Source of the DNA: Halomonas alkalisoli
GTDB taxonomy: Bacteria; Pseudomonadota; Gammaproteobacteria; Pseudomonadales; Halomonadaceae
Assembly: GCF_021412585.1 (NCBI RefSeq)
Contig: NZ_JAKCMI010000021.1
Span: 124,001 to 188,000 of the forward strand
DNA: 64,000 nucleotides
Direction: 5' to 3'
How positions within the stretch are numbered: position 1 is the stretch's first letter; each line of letters opens with the position of its first letter. The translations under genes were made by a program, and so were the position numbers. A model generated the notes under the pieces. The model saw only the letters and a list, made by a program, of their open reading frames with translations. It did no database searches and was not told the origin of the DNA. Of the stretch, positions 52,895-61,787 are shown piece by piece.

Positions 52895-54322
52895 TCAGGC
52901 TACAAAAGGATCTACCGGCGTACAGGGCCCAAACGCGGCCTCGATGACCTCGGCAGCCTCCAACACCAGGTCGTCGCGAAAGCGGTCGGCGTACAGCTGA
53001 ACGGTCATCGGTGCGTTGTCGATCGGCCTAGTCGGTAGCACGACGGCGGGGAAGCCGAGCAGATTTCCGGGGGTCACGAACCACTGCATGCCCAGCATCA
53101 GCTCACTGCCGGCGGGCGATGCGACATCGGCATCGTGCACGAACGGTGCCGACGGCCAGACGGGCCCCAGGATTAACGGATACTCCGCAAAGAACGCCGC
53201 CCAGGCCCGGCCGAGACGCGAACGCTCCTGATGCAGCGCGGCATGGGTCACCGACGGGTCGATCCTGGCGATCAGGGCATCCATGAGCATGGCGGCCTCC
53301 ACGCTGAGCGTGGGCCGTATCGATTCGGCCGTGAGGCTCAGGTCGGACATCTGGAATTGTGTCCAGAGATGGTTGATCAGCTCGATTTCCGGCGGTATCC
53401 CCTCCTCCACCTGATAACCGCCGGCGGCAAGCACCTCGCCTGCCGCCCGCACGCTGGCGACAATGGCCGGGTCGACAACAGTGCCGGGCAGCGATGTCAC
53501 CATGGCAACACGACGCGGGACTCGCGGGCCTTCCAGCGCCACCGTGACCGAGCGAGGGTCACGCACGTGCTGCCCGTGAACCTGCTCAAGAACGAGCCTG
53601 AGATCGGCAATGCTGCGCGCGATGGGGCCATCGGTCAGCATCACCTGTGCGCTCAGGAAGCCATCGCCGGCACTACCGAAGGGAATGCGCCCCTGGGTGG
53701 GCTTCAGTGCCGCGACACCGCAGCAGAACGCCGGATTTCTCAGCGATCCGCCGATGTCATTGCCGATTCCGAGCGGCGACATGCCGGACGCCACGGCCGA
53801 GCCTTCGCCACCACTGCTGCCCCCCGCGGTCAGCTGTGCGTTCCACGGATTGCGCGTCAGCCCCCTGAACGGGTTGCTGGTGGAGACGCGCAGGCCCATT
53901 TCCGGCATGTTGGTGCGCCCGATGGGAATGGCGCCAGCGGCACGCATCCGTTCGACCACCGGCGCATCCTGTTCCGGCAATGCCTTGGCGTTCGCAGCCA
54001 GGCCCAAGGTGGTCGGGGTGCCGACGCAATCGACATTCTCCTTCACCGTAAACGGCACCCCGTGCAGGGGCGGCAGATCGCGCTTGCCCGCCTTCTTGCG
54101 CTGGGCATCCGCCGCGTCCGCCGCCTCACGGGCCGACGTGCGCAGCATCACAGTGACGGCATTGAGCTCAGGGTTCACCGCCTCGATCCGCGCCAGGTGG
54201 GCATCGATCACCTCGCGGCTCGACACTTCCCCGGATCTGATAAGGGCCGCCAGTGTCGTGGCGGACTGCCGCCAGAGGTCGTGCGAACCGCTCGGAGCCT
54301 GGGGCGAAGAACGCTTTTCCAT
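52895..54322 (-). CDS. Amidase-signature family hydrolase
   Basis: The 475-residue amidase has the Ser-cisSer-Lys triad: Lys in VPFTVKENVDCVG, cis-Ser in TAGGSSGGEGSAVASGMSPL and the nucleophile Ser in IGGSLRNPAFCCGVAALKPT. Family members hydrolyse amides from indoleacetamide to Gln-tRNA; the lack of gatB/gatC nearby argues against Glu-tRNA amidotransferase. AGGAAG precedes the ATG. It is convergent with the unknown gene and divergent from the EF-hand gene. Confidence 0.9.
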   Translation of the reverse strand: MEKRSSPQAPSGSHDLWRQSATTLAALIRSGEVSSREVIDAHLARIEAVNPELNAVTVMLRTSAREAADAADAQRKKAGKRDLPPLHGVPFTVKENVDCVGTPTTLGLAANAKALPEQDAPVVERMRAAGAIPIGRTNMPEMGLRVSTSNPFRGLTRNPWNAQLTAGGSSGGEGSAVASGMSPLGIGNDIGGSLRNPAFCCGVAALKPTQGRIPFGSAGDGFLSAQVMLTDGPIARSIADLRLVLEQVHGQHVRDPRSVTVALEGPRVPRRVAMVTSLPGTVVDPAIVASVRAAGEVLAAGGYQVEEGIPPEIELINHLWTQFQMSDLSLTAESIRPTLSVEAAMLMDALIARIDPSVTHAALHQERSRLGRAWAAFFAEYPLILGPVWPSAPFVHDADVASPAGSELMLGMQWFVTPGNLLGFPAVVLPTRPIDNAPMTVQLYADRFRDDLVLEAAEVIEAAFGPCTPVDPFVA

Positions 54323-54768
54323 GTTTTCACTTCCTTTGTGGCCGTGACACCCGGAACTGAGGCGGCACGGGATGCGATCCTGCATCGTCAAGACGTGTTG
54401 GCACCGGCGCTAGCAACTCGGCGCGCAGAACAGAGGATAGGTGGTGGGCTGCGAGCGGTGCCTATCTAGCAGGATAGTCGCTCATGTCGATAATTCTTCG
54501 GTAACGGTGGCCCATGCGAGCCAGGAACACCTATCGCACAAACTGCCGACGCTCAATCCCGCACCCGGGCCAATTCCGGCCCGCTGCGGTTGCAAGCAGT
54601 GGCCGCTGGCTCAAGAGGCGGGCGAGAGACCCTTCGATCCAGGGTGGCGCTTTGTTTGCGCAGGAACATACCAGTCTCGCAGAGACGCACAAGTTTTCGC
54701 CGCGGCTCGGTACCATGCTTGCCCCAGGATCTGATGTGTCATCGGATCCACACAGGAGGGTGATGAAC
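54323..54768. other. 446-bp intergenic region, divergent amidase and EF-hand genes
   Basis: No gene is visible. It should hold both promoters. It contains GATAGTCGCTCATG (54474-54487), a 14-mer that also occurs at 44876 and 55918. No strong palindrome was found. Confidence 0.5.
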
Positions 54769-55071
54769 ATGAGGATTCATAGGCTCGCCACCGCAGCATT
54801 ACTGGGGTCGCTGCTGATACCGGGGTTCGCCTGGGCCGAAGGGGAACCCTTCCCGCAGCATCGCATGGAACAGGCACGCATGGAGCAGACTCGCGTCGAA
54901 TCCATGGCACCCCAGGGTCGCGATCATTTCCGACGGCTGGATACGAACGGCGATGGCAGGATCTCGGCCGACGAGGCCAAACAACAGGTCCTGCCGGAAC
55001 CCTTCGATGTACTGGACAGAAACCACGACGGCCAACTGACGCCACAGGAGTTTCGGTATCGGGCGATCTGA
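54769..55071 (+). CDS. Exported EF-hand calcium-binding protein
   Basis: The 100-residue protein has a signal peptide (ATAALLGSLLIPGFAWAEG, cleavage about residue 23) and two EF-hand loops: DTNGDGRISADE (58-69) and DRNHDGQLTPQE (83-94), each with the Asp, Asn, Asp and final Glu ligands. It probably binds Ca2+ in the periplasm. The ATG at 54769 is preferred over 54763 because AGGAGGG is then 8 bp away. Confidence 0.85.
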   Translation: MRIHRLATAALLGSLLIPGFAWAEGEPFPQHRMEQARMEQTRVESMAPQGRDHFRRLDTNGDGRISADEAKQQVLPEPFDVLDRNHDGQLTPQEFRYRAI

Positions 55072-55214
55072 GCCATCGGTAACACACAGAGGCGGGTGTT
55101 TCTATTGCCCGCCTCCGTCTCGATACGACCGCAACAGGAGATGGCGATACCGCATGCCAGCAGACTATAGTGAATCGAGTGTCGGGAAGCCGATAGGCCA
55201 TGCGGAGAGGCAGC

Positions 55215-55856
55215 ATGATCCTCGCAGATCAGCCGAATCTACCTGGAGTCGATGTAATAAACGGCGCTCGGCGTGCCGCTGGACGCGTCCGCGCCCGGCA
55301 GCCCGATGTTATCCTGCTGGACCGCCAGGCCTTCCAGCCCGACGAGCTCGGGAAATTGCTCGCCGATCTGACCGACACTCCCATTGTCGTGATCCTGTCC
55401 CCCGGTCGGGACAATCGGCGTGTGCAGCAAGCCCTGCACACCGCGGTAGTGGCGCTGTCAGGCCGTGCCGACGCGACGCCCCCCGCCCGAGAGGAAGCTC
55501 CCGCGTCCCATGGTGGACTCGTCGGCTGGCAGATCAGGCGCGTCGCCGCCTTCGTCGATACCCACCTGGACGCGACAATTCACGTCAAGGAGATGGCGGC
55601 CGAAACACGCCTCAGCCTCAGTCACTTCTCGCATGCCTTCAAACTGACCTTCGGCGAACCGCCCTTGGCCTACGTGACTCGCCAACGCCTGCTCAAGGCC
55701 TGTGACATGATGCTATTCAGCACTGAGCCACTGTCGAGCATTGCCCATGAGTGCGGGTTCTACGATCAATCACACTTCACCCGCCACTTCCATCGCCGGC
55801 TGGGCATGACCCCGCAGAACTGGCGCCGCTTGCACGCCAACGGCCCCCTGGACTGA
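55215..55856 (+). CDS. AraC-family regulator with degenerate receiver-like N-terminus
   Basis: The 213-residue protein has an AraC double helix-turn-helix in the last 100 residues (VKEMAAETRLSLSHFSHAFK, then SSIAHECGFYDQSHFTRHFH). The N-terminal part reads ARQPDVILLDRQAFQPDELG and TPIVVILSPGRDNRRVQQAL, which resembles a shortened response-regulator receiver around its phospho-Asp strand; the N-terminal acidic pair is missing, so phosphorylation is doubtful. GGAGAGG precedes the ATG at 55215; an ATG at 55200 is also in frame. Confidence 0.8.
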   Translation: MILADQPNLPGVDVINGARRAAGRVRARQPDVILLDRQAFQPDELGKLLADLTDTPIVVILSPGRDNRRVQQALHTAVVALSGRADATPPAREEAPASHGGLVGWQIRRVAAFVDTHLDATIHVKEMAAETRLSLSHFSHAFKLTFGEPPLAYVTRQRLLKACDMMLFSTEPLSSIAHECGFYDQSHFTRHFHRRLGMTPQNWRRLHANGPLD

Positions 55857-55926
55857 GGCAACCAGTGCGCCCTTTAGCTCACATCCTTCGCCGTTGAGCA
55901 GTGGCCTCTGCGGGGCAGATAGTCGC

Positions 55927-56919
55927 TCATGGCGAATTCTCTTCAGGCGATGGTTGGACAGGCCCGGCTGGCTCTTCATCGCCGACAACGAGGCCCTGGT
56001 TGAGCTGCCCGAACGGCACATGCACCGACGGCAGGGTATCGCTGGTGGCCGAGAGGTGGGAGGCCTGGTCGTCGAAAAAGATATGCGGCTTGATGATGCC
56101 GAGAACATGCTCCTTGGCGATGCCGCCGAGGAAATAGGCCTCGTTGACGGTCACTCCCCAGCTACGCATGGTATGGATGACCCGCTCATGGGCCGGCGCG
56201 TTGCGGGCCGTCACGATGGACACCCTGACCCTGGGGCGATAGGCGCCCTGGGTTTCCTCTTCGCGCTGCTTCTCCAGCATCTGGATGTGGGCCAGCTTGC
56301 GCAGGAAAACCGCCAGCAGGCCCGCCTCGGACGGTACCTGGGCATTGGCCCGCTCGTATTCGCGGAATGCCTCGATCCCCTGCTGCTGGTAGATGGTTTC
56401 GGACTCATCCGTGACCAGCACGCCATCGAAGTCGAAGGCGATGCGCAGCTCCTCCTCATCGGTCAGATCGAGATCGCCCGATGACAGCACCTGCCCCGCC
56501 GGGTGCCCCGCCAGGATCGCCTGGTCGACATCCTGGCGATTGGCGGACAGGAAGAGGCTGATATTCAATGCCGGAATGAAGCGGTGGGGATAGCGCCCCT
56601 GCAGGAAGATCGCCCGCGTGATGCCCAGCTCATGATGCTCGATCGACTTCATGACACGCAGACCGGTTTCCGGATCGTTGCGCGAGAGCAGCACCACCTC
56701 GATGGGCGGATTGTCCGGGCTGAGTTCGTTCAATGAAAGCAGGCGCTTGATAAACGGGAAGGCAACGCCGGTACCGAGTGGCGTGTTCTCGTTATCACGC
56801 TGGTAGACGCGATAGGAGGCCTCCCCCTGCTCGCGAAAGACCCGATCGGACTCCGCCAGATCGAACAGGGCGCTGGATGCCAGCCCGATTACCAGGCGTT
56901 CACTGAGGTCATAGGCCAT
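55927..56919 (-). CDS. 5'-nucleotidase, cytosolic NT5C1-like family
   Basis: The 330-residue protein matches the PF06189 5'-nucleotidase family: VIGLASSALFDLAESD at the N-terminus, then the HAD-type site IAFDFDGVLVTDESE (about 185-199), VSIVTARNAPAHERVIHT and YFLGGIAKEHVLGIIKPHIF. It dephosphorylates nucleoside monophosphates. Its start overlaps the end of the RES toxin gene by 11 bp, so toxin, antitoxin and nucleotidase form one operon. GGAGGG precedes the ATG. Confidence 0.87.
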   Translation of the reverse strand: MAYDLSERLVIGLASSALFDLAESDRVFREQGEASYRVYQRDNENTPLGTGVAFPFIKRLLSLNELSPDNPPIEVVLLSRNDPETGLRVMKSIEHHELGITRAIFLQGRYPHRFIPALNISLFLSANRQDVDQAILAGHPAGQVLSSGDLDLTDEEELRIAFDFDGVLVTDESETIYQQQGIEAFREYERANAQVPSEAGLLAVFLRKLAHIQMLEKQREEETQGAYRPRVRVSIVTARNAPAHERVIHTMRSWGVTVNEAYFLGGIAKEHVLGIIKPHIFFDDQASHLSATSDTLPSVHVPFGQLNQGLVVGDEEPAGPVQPSPEENSP

Positions 56920-57610
56920 GGTCGTCCCTCCGGTACTCGGTGATTTCCAGGACATGGGTAACGGCCTGCGCCTTGCCATCCCACAAGTAGCGAAAATGCG
57001 AGCCCTGAACGGGAATGCTCAGCGCCGGTGGGCGCAGCACCGCCGCGCACTCATGCCCCGGCTGCCTGAGGCTGTTATAGAGAACGCCCCACGCCCCTTC
57101 CGCCCTAATGCGCGAAGCGAACGCCTGGCCGCGGGGATAGGTGGCCGGGTCCGGGTCATGCAACTCGGGATAGCCCACACGCACGTCATGCAGCGCCTGG
57201 GTAACGGTGTTGATATAGGTCCGCATGGTGATTTCGACGGTGGCCTCGCGGGTCGCCGCCAGGAACTCGGCCATGTGAAAGCGGGTCTCGGCAATCGCTG
57301 CATCCAGCGTGCTGGCGCAGTAGTAGACCCCGTAGCTGCCGTCGGTGAAGCGCGATGGCCGCCCAATGTGGGTGAAGGCCGCCATGATGGGAGAGCAGCC
57401 GGGGCCCGCGACACGATCATGCGGTGGCACTCGGCTCAGTTGTCCGGCCTCCTCGAGCAGCCTGTCGTTGGTCATCGCCTCGATCGCAAAGGCCAACTCC
57501 AGATCTTCCGAATCCAGGGTGTCCTCGAACACCGCGATCGGCGGATATGCGCTATTGATGATGCGATAAGCATTTCGCCACGCCGGGAGGCAGGTCGCCA
57601 CCCCGCTCAT
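56909..57610 (-). CDS. RES-domain toxin (NAD+-degrading family)
   Basis: The 233-residue protein has the RES fold: Arg in AWRNAYRIINSAYPP, the YYCASTLDAAIAETRFHMAE segment with the conserved Glu, and YNSLRQPGHECAAVLRP with the conserved Ser. RES toxins (MbcT, ParT, Res) deplete NAD+ or modify nucleotide enzymes. The start overlaps the antitoxin stop (ATGA) and the end overlaps the nucleotidase start. Confidence 0.88.
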   Translation of the reverse strand: MSGVATCLPAWRNAYRIINSAYPPIAVFEDTLDSEDLELAFAIEAMTNDRLLEEAGQLSRVPPHDRVAGPGCSPIMAAFTHIGRPSRFTDGSYGVYYCASTLDAAIAETRFHMAEFLAATREATVEITMRTYINTVTQALHDVRVGYPELHDPDPATYPRGQAFASRIRAEGAWGVLYNSLRQPGHECAAVLRPPALSIPVQGSHFRYLWDGKAQAVTHVLEITEYRRDDHGL

Positions 57611-58008
57611 CCCCGGACACTGTCCAGGTAGCGACGGGTATCCGCCAGGTCCACCACGCGCCCATGCAGCATGTACTCGAGGGCCGACTGCCCATTGAAC
57701 GGTGCTGCGGCATTCGCCTTGTGCACCCATTCATAGGCCTTGTCGGGGCTGCTGCTGAAGAGGATGCGCAGCGCCTTGTGAATCCCCATGAGGTAGGAGA
57801 TTCGCTCCAGGGTGTCATGGGGCAGACGGACTTGAGGCAGCTTCTTGTACTTGTGGTAGGTGGTATTGCCGATACTGCCCAGCAGGATGCGTTGCTGGGC
57901 CGGTGTACAACCCCATAGCCCCATGACATTGAAGAAGAACTTCAAGGCCACGCGCCCGGCTTCGGGGCTGGCCGTATCGGGGCGTTCGAGCCGTTGTTCA
58001 GCGTTCAT
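57607..58008 (-). CDS. Xre/MbcA/ParS-type antitoxin (DUF2384)
   Basis: The 133-residue protein has an Xre-like N-terminal domain (WGCTPAQQRILLGSIGNTTY, about 32-51) and the C-terminal MbcA/ParS toxin-binding domain (ISYLMGIHKALRILF, then EWVHKANAAAPFNGQSALEYM). It should bind and block the RES protein and repress the operon at the palindromes upstream. The start codon lies 150 bp from recC, which is divergent. Confidence 0.9.
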   Translation of the reverse strand: MNAEQRLERPDTASPEAGRVALKFFFNVMGLWGCTPAQQRILLGSIGNTTYHKYKKLPQVRLPHDTLERISYLMGIHKALRILFSSSPDKAYEWVHKANAAAPFNGQSALEYMLHGRVVDLADTRRYLDSVRG

Positions 58009-58033
58009 GGGTTTGCTCCTGCGGGAATAACAG

Positions 58034-58074
58034 TCCGCATATGAACTATAGTAAAAATTAACTTCGCATGCGAA
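58034..58074 (-). promoter_or_regulatory. Promoter and paired operator of the Xre-RES operon
   Basis: TTCGCATGCGAA (58063-58074) is a perfect 12-bp palindrome and TCCGCATATGAA (58034-58045) is a second copy matching 9 of 12 positions. Between them, on the minus strand, TATAGT is a likely -10 box, with TTCGCA as a weak -35 about 18 bp upstream. The operator pair brackets the promoter, as expected for antitoxin autorepression. Confidence 0.65.
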
Positions 58075-58157
58075 TCTTCATGCATCAGCCGCGTTTATCC
58101 GCCTACGCTTTTGCGGCACCATGAGGCCTTGCCTCACCTTCCGAGCAAGGACCCGCC

Positions 58158-61100
58158 ATGCCGTTCGCCGCCCCCCAGGAGAATGCCCTCACCCCCGGCT
58201 TCATGGTCGTTCACGGCAACCGCCTGGAGGACCTGCGCGGCGTGGCAGTGGAGTGGATGAAGCGCCACCCGCTGGCGCCGCTGGAGAACGAGACGATCCT
58301 GGTGCAGAGCAACGGCATCGGCCAGTGGATGAAGCTGGCGCTGGCCGCCGACGAGGCCGATGGCGGCAGCGGCATCGCCGCCGCGCTGGACGTCACCCTG
58401 CCGGCGCGCTTCCTGTGGCAGGCCTACCGCGCGGTGCTCAACCACGTGGAAGGCGACCCCAATGCGGTGCCCATCACCTCGCCCTTCGACAAGTCACACC
58501 TGATCTGGCGGCTGCTGCGCCTGCTGCCGGAGCTGATGCCGCGGGAGGAATTCGCCCCGCTGCGCCGCTTCCTAGAAGGCGACAACGACCTGCGCAAGCA
58601 TCACCAGCTCGCCGAGCGCCTGGCCGACCTGTTCGACCAGTACCAGGTCTACCGCGCCGACTGGCTCGACGCCTGGGGCCGCGGCGAGGACGTGCTGATC
58701 TCCGCCCGCGGCCAGGCCAGCCCGCTTCCCGACACCCAGCGCTGGCAGCCCGCCCTCTGGCGCGCGCTCATCGAGGACGTGGGCGACGACGGCGTGGCCT
58801 CCAGCCGTGCCATGGTGCACCGCCGCTTCCTCGAGGCGGCGCGCCAGCTCGACGGCGACAACCGCCCCGCCGGCCTGCCGCGCCGGGTAATGGTGTTCGG
58901 CATCTCGTCGCTGCCGCAGCAGTCGCTGGAAGCACTGGCCGCCATCGCCCGCTGCAGCCAGGTGGTGCTGTGCGTGCACAACCCCTGCCAGCACTACTGG
59001 GCCGACATCATCGAGCACAAGGACCTGCTCCGCGCCCAGCGCTACCGGCAGCAGCGCAAGGCCGGCATGCCAGCACGGCTCGACGTGCTCGGCCTTGGCG
59101 ACGCTGACGCTAATGGCGACGGAGCGGAAAGCCTTCATCTGCACGCCCAACCGCTGCTGGCCGCCTGGGGCAAGCAGGGCCGCGACTACCTGCGCCTGCT
59201 CGACGAGCACGACGACGCCCAGCAATACGAGCGCCTGTTCGCCGCCGATTCGCTACGCATCGACCTGTTCGAACCCTTCGTGCGCGAGGGGAACGGCCGG
59301 CTGCTGCAGCAATTGCAGGACGACATCCGCGAGCTGCGCCCGCTGCACGAGACCCGCGAGACCTGGCCGGCAGTGGACCCCAGCCGCGACGACTCCATCG
59401 TCTTCCACGCCGCCCATAGCCCCCAGCGCGAGGTGGAGATCCTCCACGACCAGCTGCTTGCCGCCTTCAGCGCCGACCCCGGCCTCAAGCCCCGCGACGT
59501 GATCGTGATGGTGCCGGACATCGACCACTACGCGCCCCACGTGCAGGCGGTCTTTGGCCAGCTGGACCGCGACGACCCGCGCTACATCCCCTTCACGCTC
59601 TCCGACCAGGGCAGCCGCCACCGCCTGCCACTGCTGATCGCGCTGGAGAAGCTGCTGCGCCTGCCGGAGCTGCGCCTCTCGGTGAGCGACCTGCTCGACA
59701 TGCTCGACGTACCCGCCCTGCGCGCACGCTTCGGCATCAAGGAAGACGACGTACCCACCCTGCGCCGCTGGATCGAAGGCGCCGGCATCCGCTGGGGGCT
59801 CAATGCCGGCCAGCGCGGCAGCCTCGACCTGCCACAGGGCATGGAGCAGAACACCTGGGCCTTCGGCCTGCGCCGGCTATTGCTGGGCTACGCCGTGGGC
59901 GAGGCTGCCAGCGGCCCGTGGCAGGGCATCGAGCCCTTCGACGACATCGGCGGGCTGGAAGCGGCGCTGGCCGGGCCCCTCGCCGCGCTGCTGGAAACCC
60001 TGGAACAGCAGTGGCGCACCCTGCGTGAGCCCACCGACGTGGCCGGCTGGGTGCAGCGCCTGCGCGCCCTGCTGGAGGCGAGCTTCCTCGCCGACACGCC
60101 TGACGACAGCCTGATGCTGGCCCAACTCGAACAGAAACTGCAGGAGTGGCAGGAGAGCGCCGAGGAGGCCGGGCTGATCCGCGACCTTCCGCTCTCCGTG
60201 GTGCGCGAGCACTGGCTGGGCCAGATCGACGAGTCGAGCCTGTCCCAGCGCTTCATGGCCGGCGCGGTGAACTTCGCCACCCTGATGCCGATGCGCGCCA
60301 TCCCCTTCAAGCGCGTCTGCCTGCTGGGCATGAACGACGGCGACTACCCGCGCAGCCAGCCGCCGATGGACTTCGACCTGATGAACGGCGACTACCGCCC
60401 CGGCGACCGCTCGCGCCGCGAGGATGACCGCTACCTGTTCCTGGAAGCGCTGCTCTCCGCCCGGGAGCAGCTCTACGTCAGTTGGGTGGGCCGCAGCATC
60501 GTCGACAACGCCGAGAAGCCGCCCTCGGTGCTGGTCGGCCAGCTGCGCGACCACCTTCAGGCCGGCTGGCGCACAAGCGACGACAGTGACTTGCTCGACG
60601 CCCTCACCACCGCACACCCGCTGCAGCCGTTCAGCCGCACCTACTTCCCCAGCGAGGCACAGCAGGCCGAGCGCGACATCTCGGCCCGGCGGCTGTTTAC
60701 CTACGCCCACGAGTGGCGCGACGTGCACGGAGAAGCGACAGCGGAAGCAGCGCCCCTCGACCTGGAGGCATATAAACAGGACACGCCGCTAACGCTGGCC
60801 CAACTCGGCAACTTCCTGCGCGATCCTGCCAAGGCCTTCTTTACCACCCGCCTCAAAGTGTTCCTCGAGCGCGAGGACATCGTCAGCCTCGACCACGAGC
60901 CCTTCGCCCTGGACGGCCTCGCCAACTGGCAGCTGCAGGACCTGCTGATCCGCGAGCAGCGCCGCGCCGTGGACGAGAACCAACCCCGCGAGCCGGCCAT
61001 GCTGGCCACCCTCGACCGCCTGCAGGGCCAGGGCGTGCTGGCCATGGGCGCCTTCGGCGAGCGCATGCGCGAGCAGCTCACCGAACCGATGCCGGAACTG

Positions 61101-61787
61101 TTCGAAGCCTATGAAGCCGCGCTGGACGAATGGCCCCACGCCATCGAAGAGCCCGAGCCGGTGCAGCTCAACGTGCCCGGCGCACCGCCCCTGGAAGACT
61201 GGCTCGACGAGCTGCGCCGCGACCCAGAGGGCAACCGCTGCCGCCTGGTGCTGGTCAGCAGCAGCCTGATCAAGAAGGGCAAGTACCACTGGCACCACAT
61301 CCTGCGCCACTGGATAGCACACCTGGCCGGTCATCTGGAAGGCCACCCTTTGACCACACGACTGCTCTCCAAGGCGGGCCACGTGACGCTGCCGCCCCTC
61401 GACCCGGAACTCGCCCGCGGCCACCTGCGAGAGATCGTCAAAACCTGGCAGGCCGGCATGCGCGAGCCGCTGCCGCTGGCCTGCGACACCGCCTTCGTCT
61501 GGCTGAGCAAACTCGGAACGCCAGAGAGTGAGCGCGACAGCGACGCCTGGCACGCTGCCCGCAAGACCTACGAGGGTGACGACTACAACGCCGGCGAAGT
61601 GGGCCGCAACGCCTACCTCGCCCACCGCTGGCCAACCTTCTCCCGGCTCTACGAAGCTCGCCAGGACAGACTCGGTTTCGCCGAACTTACCGAGCGGCTG
61701 CTCGCCCCGGTGCACCTGGCCGTCAAGGGTGACAAGAAAGAGGGCGGGAAGAAGACAGAAGAGAAGAAAGCGGGGAGCAAGGCATGA
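58158..61787 (+). CDS. recC: Exodeoxyribonuclease V subunit RecC
   Basis: The 1209-residue protein is the Chi-recognising subunit of RecBCD, which repairs double-strand breaks. RecC features include NETILVQSNGIGQWMKLALA near the start, the inactive helicase-like core FGISSLPQQSLEALAAIARC, and MPMRAIPFKRVCLLGMNDGDYP. The C-terminus is Lys/Glu-rich (DKKEGGKKTEEKKAGSK). The stop overlaps the recB start by ATGA. recD is expected beyond recB, outside the window. Confidence 0.95.
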   Translation: MPFAAPQENALTPGFMVVHGNRLEDLRGVAVEWMKRHPLAPLENETILVQSNGIGQWMKLALAADEADGGSGIAAALDVTLPARFLWQAYRAVLNHVEGDPNAVPITSPFDKSHLIWRLLRLLPELMPREEFAPLRRFLEGDNDLRKHHQLAERLADLFDQYQVYRADWLDAWGRGEDVLISARGQASPLPDTQRWQPALWRALIEDVGDDGVASSRAMVHRRFLEAARQLDGDNRPAGLPRRVMVFGISSLPQQSLEALAAIARCSQVVLCVHNPCQHYWADIIEHKDLLRAQRYRQQRKAGMPARLDVLGLGDADANGDGAESLHLHAQPLLAAWGKQGRDYLRLLDEHDDAQQYERLFAADSLRIDLFEPFVREGNGRLLQQLQDDIRELRPLHETRETWPAVDPSRDDSIVFHAAHSPQREVEILHDQLLAAFSADPGLKPRDVIVMVPDIDHYAPHVQAVFGQLDRDDPRYIPFTLSDQGSRHRLPLLIALEKLLRLPELRLSVSDLLDMLDVPALRARFGIKEDDVPTLRRWIEGAGIRWGLNAGQRGSLDLPQGMEQNTWAFGLRRLLLGYAVGEAASGPWQGIEPFDDIGGLEAALAGPLAALLETLEQQWRTLREPTDVAGWVQRLRALLEASFLADTPDDSLMLAQLEQKLQEWQESAEEAGLIRDLPLSVVREHWLGQIDESSLSQRFMAGAVNFATLMPMRAIPFKRVCLLGMNDGDYPRSQPPMDFDLMNGDYRPGDRSRREDDRYLFLEALLSAREQLYVSWVGRSIVDNAEKPPSVLVGQLRDHLQAGWRTSDDSDLLDALTTAHPLQPFSRTYFPSEAQQAERDISARRLFTYAHEWRDVHGEATAEAAPLDLEAYKQDTPLTLAQLGNFLRDPAKAFFTTRLKVFLEREDIVSLDHEPFALDGLANWQLQDLLIREQRRAVDENQPREPAMLATLDRLQGQGVLAMGAFGERMREQLTEPMPELFEAYEAALDEWPHAIEEPEPVQLNVPGAPPLEDWLDELRRDPEGNRCRLVLVSSSLIKKGKYHWHHILRHWIAHLAGHLEGHPLTTRLLSKAGHVTLPPLDPELARGHLREIVKTWQAGMREPLPLACDTAFVWLSKLGTPESERDSDAWHAARKTYEGDDYNAGEVGRNAYLAHRWPTFSRLYEARQDRLGFAELTERLLAPVHLAVKGDKKEGGKKTEEKKAGSKA

